Positions 1-9,543 of a stretch of DNA of 37,295 bases are shown piece by piece. A model generated the notes under the pieces. The model was not told where the DNA came from, searched no databases, and saw nothing but the letters and a program-made list of their open reading frames with translations. A program made the position numbers and the translations under genes. How positions within the stretch are numbered: the first letter of the stretch is position 1; every line of letters starts with the position of its first letter. The stretch lies in assembly GCF_030705415.1 (NCBI RefSeq), contig NZ_JAUZED010000024.1, forward strand, positions 1 through 37,295, given 5' to 3'. Source of the DNA: Curtobacterium sp. A7_M15 (GTDB lineage Bacteria; Actinomycetota; Actinomycetes; Actinomycetales; Microbacteriaceae).

Positions 1-18
1 CGGTGCCAGCTGGCACCG
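1..18 (-). terminator. Palindrome downstream of glgB
   Basis: The first 18 bases form a perfect palindrome, CGGTGCCAG followed by CTGGCACCG, lying 27 nt past the glgB stop. It could fold as a tight hairpin and end the glgE-glgB transcript. There is no U-tract, which is common for terminators in high-GC actinobacteria. The window edge cuts off the context, so a role for a gene further left is equally possible. Confidence 0.4.
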
Positions 19-45
19 CGCCTCCCGTCCGTCTCGTGCGCGCGT

Positions 46-2760
46 CTACCGCGCCAGCTTCAACCAGACCGCCCCGAGCGGCGGCACCACGAGGTGCGCG
101 GACGCGGGGCGTCCCGCCCACGGGGTCTCTTCCGCCGTGACCACGCCGAGGTTCCCCACACCCGACCCGCCGTACTCCGTCGCGTCGGTGTTGAGGATCT
201 CGTGCCAGGCACCGGCTGCCGGCAACCCGAAGCGGCGCTCGACCGGCACCCCGGAGAAGTTCACGAACACCGCCAGCCGGTCGTCGCCGTCCTTCCGCAG
301 GAACCCGAGCGTCGAGTGCGGTGCGTCGCCGCCCTCGATCCACTCGAAGCCGTCGGCCGAGGCGTCGTGCGTCCAGAGCGCCGGCGTCTCGCGGTACACC
401 CGGTTGAGCGACGACACCAGATCCTGCACGCCCCGGTGGCCCGGGTCGTCGAGGAGCCACCAGTCCAGCCCGCGGGCTTCGGACCACTCGGTCGACTGCG
501 CGAACTCCTGCCCCATGAAGAGCAGCTGCTTGCCCGGGTGCGCCCACATGAACGCGAGGTAGGCCCGGACGTTCGCGAGCTTCTGCCACTCGTCGCCGGG
601 CATCTTGCCGTAGAGCGATCCCTTGCCGTGCACGACCTCGTCGTGGCTGATCGGCAGGGTGAACTGCTCGCTGAACGCGTACACGAACGAGAACGTGATC
701 TCGTCGTGGTGGTAGCTGCGGTACACCGGCTCGCGCTCGATGTACTGCAGCGTGTCGTGCATCCAACCCATGTTCCACTTCTGGCCGAACCCGAGGCCCC
801 CCGCGCTGGTCGGCTGCGTCACGCCGGGCCACGAGGTGCTCTCCTCTGCGATCATCACGATCCCCGGGTAGCGCTTGTAGGCCGTGGCGTTCGTCTCCTG
901 CAGGAACGAGATCGCTTCGAGGTTCTCGCGTCCGCCGTGGATGTTCGGCAGCCACTCGGTCCGTGAGTAGTCGAGGTACAGCATCGAGGCGACGGCGTCC
1001 ACGCGGAGACCGTCGATGTGGAACTCCTCGAGCCAGTACAGCGCGTTCGCGACGAGGAAGTTCCGGACCTGCGGCTGCCCGAAGTCGAACACGTACGTGC
1101 CCCAGTCGAGCTGCTCGCCGCGTCGGGGGTCCGGGTGCTCGAACAGCGCGTGGCCGTCGAACTTCGCCAGGGCCCACTCGTCCTTCGGGAAGTGCCCCGG
1201 GACCCAGTCCATGATCACGCCGATGCCGGCGGAGTGCAGCCGGTCGACGAGGTACCGGAGGTCGTCGGGGGAGCCGAACCGCGCCGTCGGGGCGTAGTAG
1301 CCCGTGACCTGGTAGCCCCACGACCCGCCGAACGGGTGCTCGGCGAGCGGCAGGAACTGCACGTGGGTGAAGCCGGTGTACTGGACGTGGCCGATGAGCT
1401 GGTCGGCGACCTCGCGGTAGGACAGCCCGGGGCGCCACGAGCCGAGGTGCACCTCGTACACGCTCATCGGACGGTCGTGCGTGGTCGTCCGCGCACGGTG
1501 CTCCATCCACTGCGCGTCGCCCTCGGACCACTCGTGGTGGGACTCCTCGATCACCGAGGCGGTCAGCGGCGGCACTTCGGTACGTCGGGCGAACGGGTCG
1601 GCCCGCTCCACCCAGCCCGAGTCCGTGAGGAGCTGGAACTTGTACCGCTGGCCCACGAGCGCGCCGGGCCAGAACAGCTCCCACACGCCGAGGTCGGTCA
1701 GGCGGCGCATCGCGGTCGTGCGGCCCTCCCAGCCCTCGAAGTCGCCGATCACCCGGACGGCGGTCGCCCGCGGTGCCCACAGTGTGAACGAGACGCCCTC
1801 GACGCCGTCGACCGTCGTGACGTGGGCCCCGAGGTGGTGCCAGAGCTGCTCGTCGCGGCCCTCGCCGAAGAGGTGCAGGTCGAGTTCGCCGATCGTCGGG
1901 GGGAACCGGTAGGCGTCGTCGGTCGTCCAGGTGATGTCGTCGCTGTCGGTCGACGGGTCGGGGTCGTAGTCGGCCTCCACCCGGTACCGACCGAGTTCGT
2001 CGGCGGTCGCGCCGGCCCAGAGTCCGTCGCCCTCGTGCGTGAGCTCGACGTCGTCTCCGTCCGGTCGCACGATCCGCACGGCGGTGGCGAGGTGGCGGAC
2101 CACCCGGACGCTCGTGCCGCCTTCGACAGGGTGCGGCCCGAGGACGTCGTGGGGCTGCGACCACCGGGCTTCGGCGACCTGTTGGCGGAGCCACTCCTCG
2201 AGGGGAGCGGGACGCGGGCCGGTGGCGTCCGCCGCCGCGTCCGTCGGACGGGAGGCGCGGGTCGACCCCGCCTCGCTCGTCGCGGCGAGCGGGCTGCCAC
2301 CTTCGCTCGTGGGGGCGTCCGCCCCGTCGTCGGGCGCCGTCGACGGTTCGACGGACTCGTGCGCTTCAACGGACTCCTGCGCTTCGACGGGCTCCCGCGC
2401 TCCGGCGGACTCGCGCGCTTCGACGGCTTCCGTCGTGAGGTGCCGCGGGTGCGTCGTACTGGACGCGTGACCGGCGAGCGTCGCGGACTCCGGGACGTCG
2501 CGGTCCGGCGCTTCGCGAGGCGCGGGCGGGGCACCGGGCAGGTCCTCGCCCGGCGCCGAGACGCGTGGCTCGTAGCGCGGTTCGTCGGACTGTTCGGGGG
2601 CGACGTGCTCGACGGGGTGCGTCGGGCGCGGGGTGTCGGCCGGCATGCGGCGGGGCAGGACGGGCGGCGGGGGCGGCGGCACCGGCGGCACGCTCGGCCC
2701 CTGTCCCCGCTGCTGCGGCGCTGCCTTCGGTGCGTCGTCCTCGGGGTGGGTGTCGGTCAT
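46..2760 (-). CDS. glgB: 1,4-alpha-glucan branching enzyme GlgB with long disordered N-terminus
   Basis: Transfers alpha-1,4-glucan segments to make alpha-1,6 branches in glycogen (cytoplasmic, GH13). About 904 aa from an ATG whose bases overlap the glgE stop (ATGA, 4 bp), so translation is probably coupled to glgE. The first ~180 residues are Pro/Glu/Ala-rich with imperfect repeats of the type VEAxES and look disordered. A carbohydrate-binding/N1-like region, a CBM48-type region and the TIM barrel follow. Visible catalytic motifs are DGLRVDAV (nucleophile about Asp588), IAEEST (acid/base near Glu639) and [10 protein letters not shown]. Typical GlgB is ~730 aa, so the extension accounts for the excess. 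An open frame continues upstream of the ATG inside glgE, but the overlap and family similarity favour 2760. Confidence 0.95.
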   Translation of the reverse strand: MTDTHPEDDAPKAAPQQRGQGPSVPPVPPPPPPVLPRRMPADTPRPTHPVEHVAPEQSDEPRYEPRVSAPGEDLPGAPPAPREAPDRDVPESATLAGHASSTTHPRHLTTEAVEARESAGAREPVEAQESVEAHESVEPSTAPDDGADAPTSEGGSPLAATSEAGSTRASRPTDAAADATGPRPAPLEEWLRQQVAEARWSQPHDVLGPHPVEGGTSVRVVRHLATAVRIVRPDGDDVELTHEGDGLWAGATADELGRYRVEADYDPDPSTDSDDITWTTDDAYRFPPTIGELDLHLFGEGRDEQLWHHLGAHVTTVDGVEGVSFTLWAPRATAVRVIGDFEGWEGRTTAMRRLTDLGVWELFWPGALVGQRYKFQLLTDSGWVERADPFARRTEVPPLTASVIEESHHEWSEGDAQWMEHRARTTTHDRPMSVYEVHLGSWRPGLSYREVADQLIGHVQYTGFTHVQFLPLAEHPFGGSWGYQVTGYYAPTARFGSPDDLRYLVDRLHSAGIGVIMDWVPGHFPKDEWALAKFDGHALFEHPDPRRGEQLDWGTYVFDFGQPQVRNFLVANALYWLEEFHIDGLRVDAVASMLYLDYSRTEWLPNIHGGRENLEAISFLQETNATAYKRYPGIVMIAEESTSWPGVTQPTSAGGLGFGQKWNMGWMHDTLQYIEREPVYRSYHHDEITFSFVYAFSEQFTLPISHDEVVHGKGSLYGKMPGDEWQKLANVRAYLAFMWAHPGKQLLFMGQEFAQSTEWSEARGLDWWLLDDPGHRGVQDLVSSLNRVYRETPALWTHDASADGFEWIEGGDAPHSTLGFLRKDGDDRLAVFVNFSGVPVERRFGLPAAGAWHEILNTDATEYGGSGVGNLGVVTAEETPWAGRPASAHLVVPPLGAVWLKLAR
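2340..2430. repeat. Degenerate in-frame repeats in the glgB N-terminal region
   Basis: The DNA repeats units like GCGCTTCGACGG(A/G)CTC with a period near 21-24 nt. On the minus strand these encode serial (V/A)EAxES-type peptide units in the disordered N-terminal extension of GlgB. The copies differ by several bases. Such repeats can change copy number by slippage without breaking the frame. Confidence 0.65.
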
Positions 2761-4757
2761 CGGTGGGGTCCCTCCACGACGAGCAGGTGCACGGGTTCCT
2801 GGAACGCGTCCAGGCGGACGTAGTTCGACGATCCCCAGACCCACCGTTGCCCGGTCACGACGTCGCGGACGTCGAACGCCTGCTCCGGGTCGAGGCCGAG
2901 GGCGGCGAGGTCGAGGTGGACCGTGGTCTCACGGGCCGAGTGGGGATCGACGTTCGCGACGACGATCACGGTGTCGTCGCGCCCCGAGCGGATGAACCGC
3001 CCGGGCAGGTGCTTGGAGTACACGACGATCGCCGGGTCCTCGGCGTCGTGCACGTGCAGGTTCCGGAGCTGGCGGAGCGCCGGGTGCGCCTGGCGGAACC
3101 GGTTGAGCATCGTGACGTACGGCGCGAGGCTCGCGCCCTCGGCCTCGGCCAGGGCGAAGTCGCGCGGCTTGTACTCGTACTTCTCGTTGTCGATGTTCTC
3201 TTCCGAGCCCGGGCGCGCGACGTCCTCGAACAGCTCGTACCCGGAGTACATGCCCCACGTCGGCGCTCCCGTGGCCGCGAGGGCCGCCCGGATCTTGTAC
3301 CCGGCGCGGCCGCCGAACTGCAGGTACTCGGTGAGGATGTCCGGAGTGTTCACGAAGAGGTTCGGGCGCAGGTACGCGCTCGTCTCGTGCGAGAGCTCCT
3401 CGAAGTAGTCCGCGATCTCGTCCTTCGAGTTCCGCCACGTGAAGTACGAGTACGACTGCTGGAACCCGACCTCGGCGAGGGCGCGCATCATCGCCGGACG
3501 CGTGAACGCCTCGGCCAGGAAGACGGTGTCGGGGTGCTCGTCGCGGATCTCTCGGATGACCCGTTCCCAGAACCAGAGCGGCTTGGTGTGCGGGTTGTCC
3601 ACGCGGAAGATGCGGATGCCGAACGAGATCCAGTGGCGCAGGACCCGCAGGACCTCGGCGACGATGCCCTCGGGATCGGTGTCGAACTGGATCGGGTAGA
3701 TGTCCTGGTAGCGCTTCGGCGGGTTCTCGGCCGTGGCGATGGAGCCGTCCGCGCGCACCGTGAACCACTCCGGGTGCTCGGTGACCCAGGGGTGGTCGGG
3801 CGAGCACTGCAGCGCGAAGTCGAGGGCGACCTCCATCCCGGTGTTCTTCGCCGTCTCGACGAAGTCACGGAAGTCGTCCTCGGTGCCGAGGTCCGGGTGG
3901 ATCGCGTCGTGCCCGCCCTCGGGCCCGCCGATAGCCCAGGGGCTGCCCGGGTCGTGCGGCCCGGGGGTCAGGGTGTTGTTCGGACCCTTGCGCGCGGTCG
4001 TGCCGATGGGGTGGATCGGCGGGAGGTACACCACGTCGAAGCCCATGCGGGCGACGCCCGGCAGTCGTCGTGCGGCGGTGCGGAAGTCACCGCTCTTCCA
4101 CGAGCCGTCCGGGTTCTTCTTCGCGCCCTCGCTGCGGGGGAAGAACTCGTACCAGGCGCCCACGCCGGCGCGCGTGCGCTCGACGTCGAGCAGCTGCGTC
4201 GGCGAGTGCGTCCGGAGGGACGTCAGCGGCGCCTCGTCGATCTCGCTCGTGATGCGCGGGTCGTCGACCGCGGCGAGCCGTTCGGCCGGTTCGAGGTCGG
4301 TGTCGCGGATGCGCGCCGCGGCACGGGTCGCAGCGGGGGAGCCGGTCTCGTCGGCAAGTCGGTCGAGGAGCGCCGCTCCGTCGAGCAGGGTGGCCTCGGT
4401 GTCGACGCCCGCGGCGATCTTCAGGCGTGCGCCGTGCAGCCACGACGACCAGTCGTCCGCGTAGGACTCGACGTGCCACGTCCACACGCCGGTGTGGTCG
4501 ACCTGGACGGTGGTCTCGTAGCGATCCGTCCCCGGGGCGACGAGCACCATCGGGACCGTCCTGGTGCCGCCGTCCGGTCGTTCGAGGACGAGGTCGGCTC
4601 CGATGACACCGTGCCCTTCGCGGAAGACGGTCGCACCGAACGTGATCACCTCGCCGTCGAACGCCTTGCCGGGGAAGCCGTTGGGCGTCGTCGGGGCGAG
4701 TTCGGTGATCGGGATGCGCCCGATCTTCGGTCGTCGGGGTCGGTCTGCAGTGGCCAC
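2757..4757 (-). CDS. glgE: Alpha-1,4-glucan:maltose-1-phosphate maltosyltransferase GlgE
   Basis: Extends alpha-1,4-glucans using alpha-maltose 1-phosphate as donor (GH13_3, cytoplasm). 666 aa, the usual family length. Motifs: YLPPIHPIG near the start of the barrel, RVDNPHTKP with nucleophile Asp387, LAEAFTRP with acid/base Glu416, and NTPDI for the third acidic residue. The start is GTG at 4757; TAGCGT on the minus strand (4770-4765) lies 7 nt upstream with no Shine-Dalgarno, consistent with a leaderless transcript that decides this start. The stop overlaps glgB by 4 bp. No treS, mak or glgM/glgA gene is in the window, so the source of maltose 1-phosphate must be encoded elsewhere. Confidence 0.95.
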   Translation of the reverse strand: MATADRPRRPKIGRIPITELAPTTPNGFPGKAFDGEVITFGATVFREGHGVIGADLVLERPDGGTRTVPMVLVAPGTDRYETTVQVDHTGVWTWHVESYADDWSSWLHGARLKIAAGVDTEATLLDGAALLDRLADETGSPAATRAAARIRDTDLEPAERLAAVDDPRITSEIDEAPLTSLRTHSPTQLLDVERTRAGVGAWYEFFPRSEGAKKNPDGSWKSGDFRTAARRLPGVARMGFDVVYLPPIHPIGTTARKGPNNTLTPGPHDPGSPWAIGGPEGGHDAIHPDLGTEDDFRDFVETAKNTGMEVALDFALQCSPDHPWVTEHPEWFTVRADGSIATAENPPKRYQDIYPIQFDTDPEGIVAEVLRVLRHWISFGIRIFRVDNPHTKPLWFWERVIREIRDEHPDTVFLAEAFTRPAMMRALAEVGFQQSYSYFTWRNSKDEIADYFEELSHETSAYLRPNLFVNTPDILTEYLQFGGRAGYKIRAALAATGAPTWGMYSGYELFEDVARPGSEENIDNEKYEYKPRDFALAEAEGASLAPYVTMLNRFRQAHPALRQLRNLHVHDAEDPAIVVYSKHLPGRFIRSGRDDTVIVVANVDPHSARETTVHLDLAALGLDPEQAFDVRDVVTGQRWVWGSSNYVRLDAFQEPVHLLVVEGPHR

Positions 4758-4764
4758 GGAGCCG

Positions 4765-4770
4765 ACGCTA
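4765..4770 (-). promoter_or_regulatory. Predicted -10 element of glgE (leaderless)
   Basis: TAGCGT on the minus strand ends 7 nt before the GTG start of glgE. That spacing puts the transcription start at or next to the start codon. No convincing -35 hexamer is visible. Confidence 0.5.
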
Positions 4771-4870
4771 CCCGGCGAGCGCCTCCGCGTTCCCCGGAAC
4801 GTGCCGTCCGTGGAGACCCGGGCGTGCCGTGGACCTGTGGAGGAGTGGTGGACGGCCGACCTGGCGGAAC

Positions 4871-4887
4871 CGACCCGCGCCTCCTGG
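4871..4887. repeat. CGACCCGCGCCTCCTGG motif between glgX and glgE
   Basis: A 17-nt sequence in the 141-bp gap between glgX and glgE. The identical 17-mer occurs at 16721-16737 inside metY. It contains the CGCGCCTCC core of the palindrome family seen in full at 18193-18230 and 35718-35761. Here only one arm is obvious. Confidence 0.55.
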
Positions 4888-4898
4888 CCCGACCGCCG

Positions 4899-6917
4899 TC
4901 AGACGATCTCGAACACGTGGATGCCCGGCCCGTAGGCCGAGAACACCTGACCCGCGGGCCGGAGCCGCTCGTGGTCGCGGTGCTTCTCGCTCGACCACGC
5001 GAGCCGGTACCCGAGGACGTCCTCGCGCACCGGCAGGGAGATGTCCCGGGTGCGTCCACTGCCGTGCACGACCACGAGGACGCGGTCGAACGGCTCGTGC
5101 TCCGGCGTCGACTCGACGAAGTACTGCAGGGCACGGTGGATCGGCTGGTCCCAGCCCTCGGCGGTCATCGGGTTGCCGTCGGGTCCGTACCAGGACATCC
5201 GCGATGCGCCGGGGGTCTCCTGCCCCTCGACGCCGAACCGGGTCGGCCGGAGCGCGGGGTGTGCCGCGCGGAGCCGTGCGAGTGCGGCGACGGTCTCGGT
5301 CATGGACTCGGCGTCCTCGTCGTCCGACCAGTCGACCGGGGTGAGGTCCTCGGACACCACGTAGGCGTTGTTGTTGCCGTGCTGCGTCCGGCTCCGTTCG
5401 TCGCCGGCGGTCAGCATCGGCACGCCGGCGGAGAGCATGAGCGTGCCGAGGAGGTTCCGCATCGACCGGCCACGAGCCGCCCGCACGCCCCGGTCGGCGG
5501 TGTCGCCCTCGATCCCGTGGTTGAACGAGCGGTTGTCGTTCGAGCCGTCGCGGTTCTGCTCGCCGTTCGCCTCGTTGTGCTTGCGGTCGTGGGAGACGAG
5601 GTCGAGGAGCGTGAAGCCGTCGTGGGCGGTGACGAAGTTGATGCCCGCCAGCGGCCCGCGTGCCGTGTCGAACAGGCTCCGCGAGCCGGTCAGGGCCCCG
5701 GCGAGCGCGCCGATCCCCGTCGCGGGGGCGCCGTGCCGGCGTTCCTCGGCGATGTCGGTGAGCCAGAACTGTCGCACGGTGTTCCGGAAGCCGTCGTTCC
5801 ACTCGCTCGTGCGCGCGCCGAACGAGCCCGTCCTCCACCCGTCCGGTCCGACGTCCCACGGCTCGGCGATGACCAGGGTGTCCTGCAGGGCCGGGTCGGT
5901 CCGGATCCGTTCGAGCAGCGGGTGCGCGGGGTCGAAGACGTGGTCGGCGTCGCGGCCGAGTGCCGCCATCAGGTCGAACCGGAAGCCGTCGACCTGCACC
6001 TCGCGTGCCCAGTACCGCAGGCTGTCGACGATGAGGTCTGCCGTGGCCTCGACCGACGTGTCGAGGGTGTTCCCGCACCCGGTGGTGTCGTAGTACGAGG
6101 CGCCGTCGGCGGTCCACCGGTAACGGTTCGCCCCGTCGATGCCCCGGAGCGAGGTCGTCGGGCCGCCGAGTCCTTCCTCGGCGGTGTGGTTGTAGACGAC
6201 GTCGAGGACGACCTGGATCCCGGCGGCGTGCAGCAGCCGCACCATCCCCTTGAACTCGCGCAGCACCGCGGAGGCTCCCTCTGCTCGAGCACGGGGGGAG
6301 GCGTGGGCGGCGTGCGGCGCGAAGAAGCCGAGCGTGTTGTAGCCCCAGGCGTTCTCGCGACCGGCGTCCCGCAGCCACCGTTCGGTGTCGAAGGCGTGCA
6401 CGGGCAGCAGCTCCAGCGTCGTCACGCCGATGCGGTGCAGGTGGGCGATGGTGCTCTCGTGGGCGATGCCGGCGTAGGTGCCGCGGAGGTCCTCGGGCAC
6501 GGCCGGGTTCGTCGCCGTCAGGGTCCGGACGTTCGCCTCGTAGACCACGGCCCGGTCGAGCGGCGTCGACGGCTTCTCGACCCCGCCCCAGTCGAACGCG
6601 TCGTCGACCACGACACCGGTCCAGCGCGAGGCGGAGCCGCGCACGATCCCGCGGGCGTACGGGTCGAGCAGTGGGCGCGTGGCGTCGAACTCGTCGCGGG
6701 GGCCGGCGGGGCCGTCCACGAGCAGGTGGTAGGTGTCCCCGGGGACGACACCGGGGACGGCGCCCGCCCAGACGTCGCCGGACCGCGACAGCGGGAACGT
6801 CCCGAGCCCGTCGACCACGACCGACACGGCCGTCGCCGTCGCCGACCGCACCGAGAATCGTGGGACGTCGGCGGTCAGGAGGAACCCCGGGGTCTCGTCG
6901 ATCGCCGTCTCGTGCAT
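4899..6917 (-). CDS. glgX: Glycogen debranching enzyme GlgX
   Basis: Isoamylase-type debranching enzyme that hydrolyses alpha-1,6 branches of glycogen or limit dextrins (GH13_11, cytoplasm). About 672 aa. An N-terminal CBM48-like domain (about 1-120) is followed by a TIM barrel. Catalytic motifs: VDGFRFDL (Asp315), VIAEPWD (Glu352) and TAHDGFT (Asp433). The long loop NEANGEQNRDGSNDNRSFN is typical of GlgX. A GTG at 6923 is also in frame, but TACCCT (minus strand 6930-6925) lies exactly 7 nt before the ATG at 6917, so the ATG is preferred. The gene is divergent from the cysteine desulfurase with only 59 bp between starts, and is followed by glgE after 141 bp. Confidence 0.94.
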   Translation of the reverse strand: MHETAIDETPGFLLTADVPRFSVRSATATAVSVVVDGLGTFPLSRSGDVWAGAVPGVVPGDTYHLLVDGPAGPRDEFDATRPLLDPYARGIVRGSASRWTGVVVDDAFDWGGVEKPSTPLDRAVVYEANVRTLTATNPAVPEDLRGTYAGIAHESTIAHLHRIGVTTLELLPVHAFDTERWLRDAGRENAWGYNTLGFFAPHAAHASPRARAEGASAVLREFKGMVRLLHAAGIQVVLDVVYNHTAEEGLGGPTTSLRGIDGANRYRWTADGASYYDTTGCGNTLDTSVEATADLIVDSLRYWAREVQVDGFRFDLMAALGRDADHVFDPAHPLLERIRTDPALQDTLVIAEPWDVGPDGWRTGSFGARTSEWNDGFRNTVRQFWLTDIAEERRHGAPATGIGALAGALTGSRSLFDTARGPLAGINFVTAHDGFTLLDLVSHDRKHNEANGEQNRDGSNDNRSFNHGIEGDTADRGVRAARGRSMRNLLGTLMLSAGVPMLTAGDERSRTQHGNNNAYVVSEDLTPVDWSDDEDAESMTETVAALARLRAAHPALRPTRFGVEGQETPGASRMSWYGPDGNPMTAEGWDQPIHRALQYFVESTPEHEPFDRVLVVVHGSGRTRDISLPVREDVLGYRLAWSSEKHRDHERLRPAGQVFSAYGPGIHVFEIV

Positions 6918-6924
6918 GCCCACC

Positions 6925-6930
6925 AGGGTA
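6925..6930 (-). promoter_or_regulatory. Predicted -10 element of glgX (leaderless)
   Basis: TACCCT on the minus strand ends 7 nt before the ATG of glgX. The spacing predicts a leaderless mRNA and excludes the GTG six bases further upstream as start. Confidence 0.55.
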
Positions 6931-6944
6931 CGAGGACCCGCGGG

Positions 6945-6950
6945 TATCCT
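6945..6950 (+). promoter_or_regulatory. Predicted -10 element of the cysteine desulfurase gene
   Basis: TATCCT lies 26 nt before the ATG at 6977, predicting a leader of about 20 nt. That leader contains AGAGGGG as a Shine-Dalgarno. This gene is therefore predicted to be leadered, unlike its divergent neighbour glgX. Confidence 0.5.
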
Positions 6951-6976
6951 GGAAACGCTCGTTCAGAGGGGTGCAG

Positions 6977-8140
6977 ATGCCGGTCTACCTCGACCACGCC
7001 GCGACGACGCCGATCCTGCCGGAGGCGCTCGCCGCGTTCACCGCTGCGCTCGGCACCGTCGGCAACCCGTCGTCGATCCACAGTGCGGGGCAGCAGGCGA
7101 AGATGCTGCTCGAGGACGGTCGTGCCGCCGTCGCCGCCTCGCTCGACGCCGACCCGGTCGAGGTCGTCTTCACCTCCGGCGGCACCGAGAGCATCAACCT
7201 CGCCGTGAAGGGCTTGTTCTGGGCGCGGCAGCAGGACCGTCCGCGCCCGCGCATCGTCGTCCCCGGCGGGGAGCACCACGCGACCGTCGACACCGTCGAG
7301 TGGCTCGAGCGCCACGAGGGCGCGGTCGTCGACGTGGTCCCGTTGGACGCACAGGGGCGCGTCGACCTGGTCGCCCTGGAGGCGCGGCTCGCCGACGCCA
7401 CGGACGTCGCCCTGGTCACGTTCCTGTGGGCGAACAACGAGGTCGGCACGATCGCGCCGGTCTCGCGGATCGTCGAGCTCGCGCACGCCGCTGGCGTGCC
7501 CGTGCACAGCGACGCGGTCGCCGCCTACGGGCAGGTCCCGGTGTCGTTCGCCACCTCGGGGCTGGACGCGCTGAGCGTGTCGGCGCACAAGATCGGCGGC
7601 CCGGTCGGCATCGGCGCGCTCGTGCTCGGCCGCCGCGCGAGCGTCGAGCCGCTCATCCACGGGGGCGGGCAGCAGCGCCAGGTGCGGAGCGGGACGCAGG
7701 ACGCCCCGGCCGCCGCGGCCTTCGGGGTCGCCGCCTCGATGCCGCACGCGGACGTCCGGGCGATGCGGGACCGCCTCGTCGCCGGGGTCCGGGCGACGGT
7801 GCCCACCGCGGTGCTGATGGGGGATCCGGTCGACCGGCTCCCCGGCAACGCGCACTTCACGTTCCCGGGCTGCGAGGGGGACTCGCTGCTCTTCCTGCTC
7901 GACGCCGCCGGGGTGGCCGTGTCCACCGGGTCGGCCTGCCAGGCGGGCGTGCCGGAGGCCTCGCACGTCCTGCTCGCCATGGGGTTGTCCGAGCAGGACG
8001 CCCGCGGGGCGCTGCGCATCACGCTCGGGCACTCCACGACCGACGCCGACGTCGACGCGTTCCTGGCCGCGCTGCCGGACGCGGTGGCGCGCGCCGGGGC
8101 CGCGGGGATGGCGTCGAGGGAACCGCTCCTGGGACGCTGA
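6977..8140 (+). CDS. Cysteine desulfurase (NifS/IscS family, PLP-dependent)
   Basis: Converts cysteine to alanine and passes the persulfide sulfur on, for tRNA thiolation and Fe-S cluster work. 387 aa, class V aminotransferase fold. The N-terminus VYLDHAATTP is diagnostic; SAHKIGG holds the PLP lysine (Lys205); STGSACQAG holds the catalytic Cys321. The start is ATG at 6977 with AGAGGGG about 6 nt upstream; longer in-frame openings run back into glgX and are not supported. In many actinobacteria this gene is next to mnmA, which takes the sulfur for tRNA 2-thiouridine. No mnmA follows here; prfB does, after a repeat-rich 242-bp gap. Confidence 0.93.
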   Translation: MPVYLDHAATTPILPEALAAFTAALGTVGNPSSIHSAGQQAKMLLEDGRAAVAASLDADPVEVVFTSGGTESINLAVKGLFWARQQDRPRPRIVVPGGEHHATVDTVEWLERHEGAVVDVVPLDAQGRVDLVALEARLADATDVALVTFLWANNEVGTIAPVSRIVELAHAAGVPVHSDAVAAYGQVPVSFATSGLDALSVSAHKIGGPVGIGALVLGRRASVEPLIHGGGQQRQVRSGTQDAPAAAAFGVAASMPHADVRAMRDRLVAGVRATVPTAVLMGDPVDRLPGNAHFTFPGCEGDSLLFLLDAAGVAVSTGSACQAGVPEASHVLLAMGLSEQDARGALRITLGHSTTDADVDAFLAALPDAVARAGAAGMASREPLLGR

Positions 8141-8191
8141 CCGGTCCGACGGGGCCGAGCCGCGCCTCCCGGGTGGCCTCCGGCCTGACTT

Positions 8192-8265
8192 GCGCCCCGT
8201 CGCTGGCTCGGGCGCCCCGTCGCTGGCTCTCGCGCCCCGCTGCGGGCGTTGCGCCCCGGTGAGGC
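8192..8265. repeat. Tandem ~20-bp repeat downstream of the cysteine desulfurase
   Basis: GCGCCCCGTCGCTGGCTC occurs at 8192 and again at 8212. Two degenerate copies begin at 8232 (GCGCCCCGCTGCGGG) and 8251 (GCGCCCCGGTGAGGC). The period is 20, 20 and 19 nt. The array runs directly into the homopolymeric G/C tract that follows. Confidence 0.75.
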
Positions 8266-8323
8266 GGGGGGGCGGGGGGGCCCCCCCCCCCCCCCGCCGG
8301 GGGGCGGCCAGCCCCGCCCGGGG
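8254..8323. repeat. Homopolymeric G/C tract, possible damaged hairpin or contig join
   Basis: The sequence passes through runs of seven Gs and about fifteen Cs, with GGCGGGG (8263-8269) on the left and CCCCGCCCGGGG (8312-8323) on the right as complementary flanks. It may be a strong GC hairpin terminator for the desulfurase gene. Runs this uniform are otherwise absent outside 22023-22110, so a consensus error or join in the assembly is also plausible. Confidence 0.6.
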
Positions 8324-8368
8324 GTGCAGTGCGTGGCGACCACGCGTCGGCGGGCCCTGGAGCACCGG

Positions 8369-8374
8369 TAGGAT
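8369..8374 (+). promoter_or_regulatory. Predicted -10 element of prfB (leaderless)
   Basis: TAGGAT ends 8 nt before the ATG of prfB. No ribosome-binding site fits in the remaining space, so a leaderless transcript is predicted. Confidence 0.55.
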
Positions 8375-8382
8375 CGGTGATC

Positions 8383-9492
8383 ATGGTCGAACTGGACTTC
8401 ACCGAGCAGCTCTCCGCCCTCCGCGAGACCTTCGGCAACATCCGCTCGGTGGTCGACGTCGACCGCCTGCAGCGCGAGATCGCCGACCTCAGCGAGCAGG
8501 CCGGCGCCCAGGACCTCTGGGACGACGTCGAGCACGCGCAGCAGGTGACGAGCGCGCTCTCGCACCGCCAGGCCGAGCTCAAGAAGATCACCGACACCGA
8601 GCAGCGCATCGACGACCTCGAGGTCCTCGTCGAGATGGCGAACGAGGCCGACGACCAGGACTCCGCCGACGAGGCCGCCGCCGAGCTCAAGGCGATCCAG
8701 AAGACGATGGGCGACCTCGAGGTGCAGACGCTCCTCGACGGCGAGTACGACGACCGTCCCGCGGTGATCACGATCCGCGCCGGTGCCGGCGGCGTCGACG
8801 CTGCGGACTTCGCCGAGATGCTGCTGCGCATGTACCTCCGCTACTCGGAACAGCACGGCTACAAGACGACCGTGATGGACACGTCCTACGCCGAAGAGGC
8901 GGGCATCAAGTCCGCCACGTTCGAGGTCGACGCGCCGCACGCGTTCGGCACGCTCTCGGTCGAGGCCGGCACGCACCGACTCGTCCGCATGTCGCCGTTC
9001 GGTGCCGCGGGCAAGCGGCAGACGTCGTTCGCCGCGGTCGAGGTCATCCCGCTCATGCCGGAGACCGAGTCGATCGACATCCCCGAGAACGACATCCGCG
9101 TCGACGTGTTCCGGTCTTCCGGCCCCGGCGGTCAGTCCGTCAACACGACGGACTCGGCGGTCCGCCTGACCCACATCCCGACCGGCACCGTCGTCTCGAT
9201 GCAGAACGAGAAGTCGCAGATCCAGAACCGTGCGGCGGCCATGCGCGTGCTGCAGTCGCGCCTCCTCCTCCTCAAGAAGGAAGAGGAGAACGCGAAGAAG
9301 AAGGAACTCGCCGGCAACATCACGGCGAGCTGGGGCGACCAGATCCGTTCGTACGTCCTCGCGCCGTACCAGATGGTGAAGGACCTGCGGAGCGAGCACG
9401 AGGTGAACAACCCCTCAGCCGTGTTCGACGGCGACCTCGACGGGTTCATCAACGCGGGCATCCGCTGGCGGAAGCAATCCGACGATTCCTGA
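8383..9492 (+). CDS. prfB: Peptide chain release factor 2
   Basis: Recognises UGA and UAA stop codons in the ribosomal A site and triggers peptidyl-tRNA hydrolysis. 369 aa. The N-terminal helical domain is followed by the stop-codon reading tripeptide SPF (204-206, in LVRMSPFG) and the catalytic GGQ (249-251, in GPGGQSVN). The frame is continuous, so the autoregulatory +1 frameshift known from many bacterial prfB genes is absent. The ATG at 8383 is preferred because TAGGAT lies 8 nt upstream. ftsE follows 51 nt after the stop, with its own promoter-like sequence. Confidence 0.97.
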   Translation: MVELDFTEQLSALRETFGNIRSVVDVDRLQREIADLSEQAGAQDLWDDVEHAQQVTSALSHRQAELKKITDTEQRIDDLEVLVEMANEADDQDSADEAAAELKAIQKTMGDLEVQTLLDGEYDDRPAVITIRAGAGGVDAADFAEMLLRMYLRYSEQHGYKTTVMDTSYAEEAGIKSATFEVDAPHAFGTLSVEAGTHRLVRMSPFGAAGKRQTSFAAVEVIPLMPETESIDIPENDIRVDVFRSSGPGGQSVNTTDSAVRLTHIPTGTVVSMQNEKSQIQNRAAAMRVLQSRLLLLKKEEENAKKKELAGNITASWGDQIRSYVLAPYQMVKDLRSEHEVNNPSAVFDGDLDGFINAGIRWRKQSDDS

Positions 9493-9506
9493 GCCGCGCG
9501 CCTCGG

Positions 9507-9534
9507 TTGATTTCGGGGTGACGCGACCTACCCT
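9507..9534 (+). promoter_or_regulatory. Predicted sigma-70-type promoter of ftsEX
   Basis: TTGATT (9507-9512) and TACCCT (9529-9534) are separated by 16 nt. The -10 ends 9 nt before the ftsE ATG, so the transcript is predicted to be leaderless or nearly so. This is the clearest two-box promoter in the window. Confidence 0.6.
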
Positions 9535-9543
9535 GATCCGGTC

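Noticed and set aside
4276..4300. Separate treS or pep2 (mak) gene in the glycogen block
   Set aside because: The whole span is covered by a single GlgE frame with GlgE-specific motifs; no trehalose synthase or maltokinase sequence is present.
1018..7208. Very long open frames antisense to glgB, glgE and glgX
   Set aside because: They mirror the third-position GC bias of the real genes, have Arg/Ala/Pro-rich sequence without domains, and lack promoters and ribosome-binding sites.
8192..8265. CRISPR array
   Set aside because: The ~20-bp units are directly adjacent with no spacers and are degenerate; no cas genes occur in the window.
8383..8520. Programmed +1 frameshift in prfB
   Set aside because: The frame is continuous from the N-terminus to the stop and there is no in-frame UGA or slippery site in the early codons.
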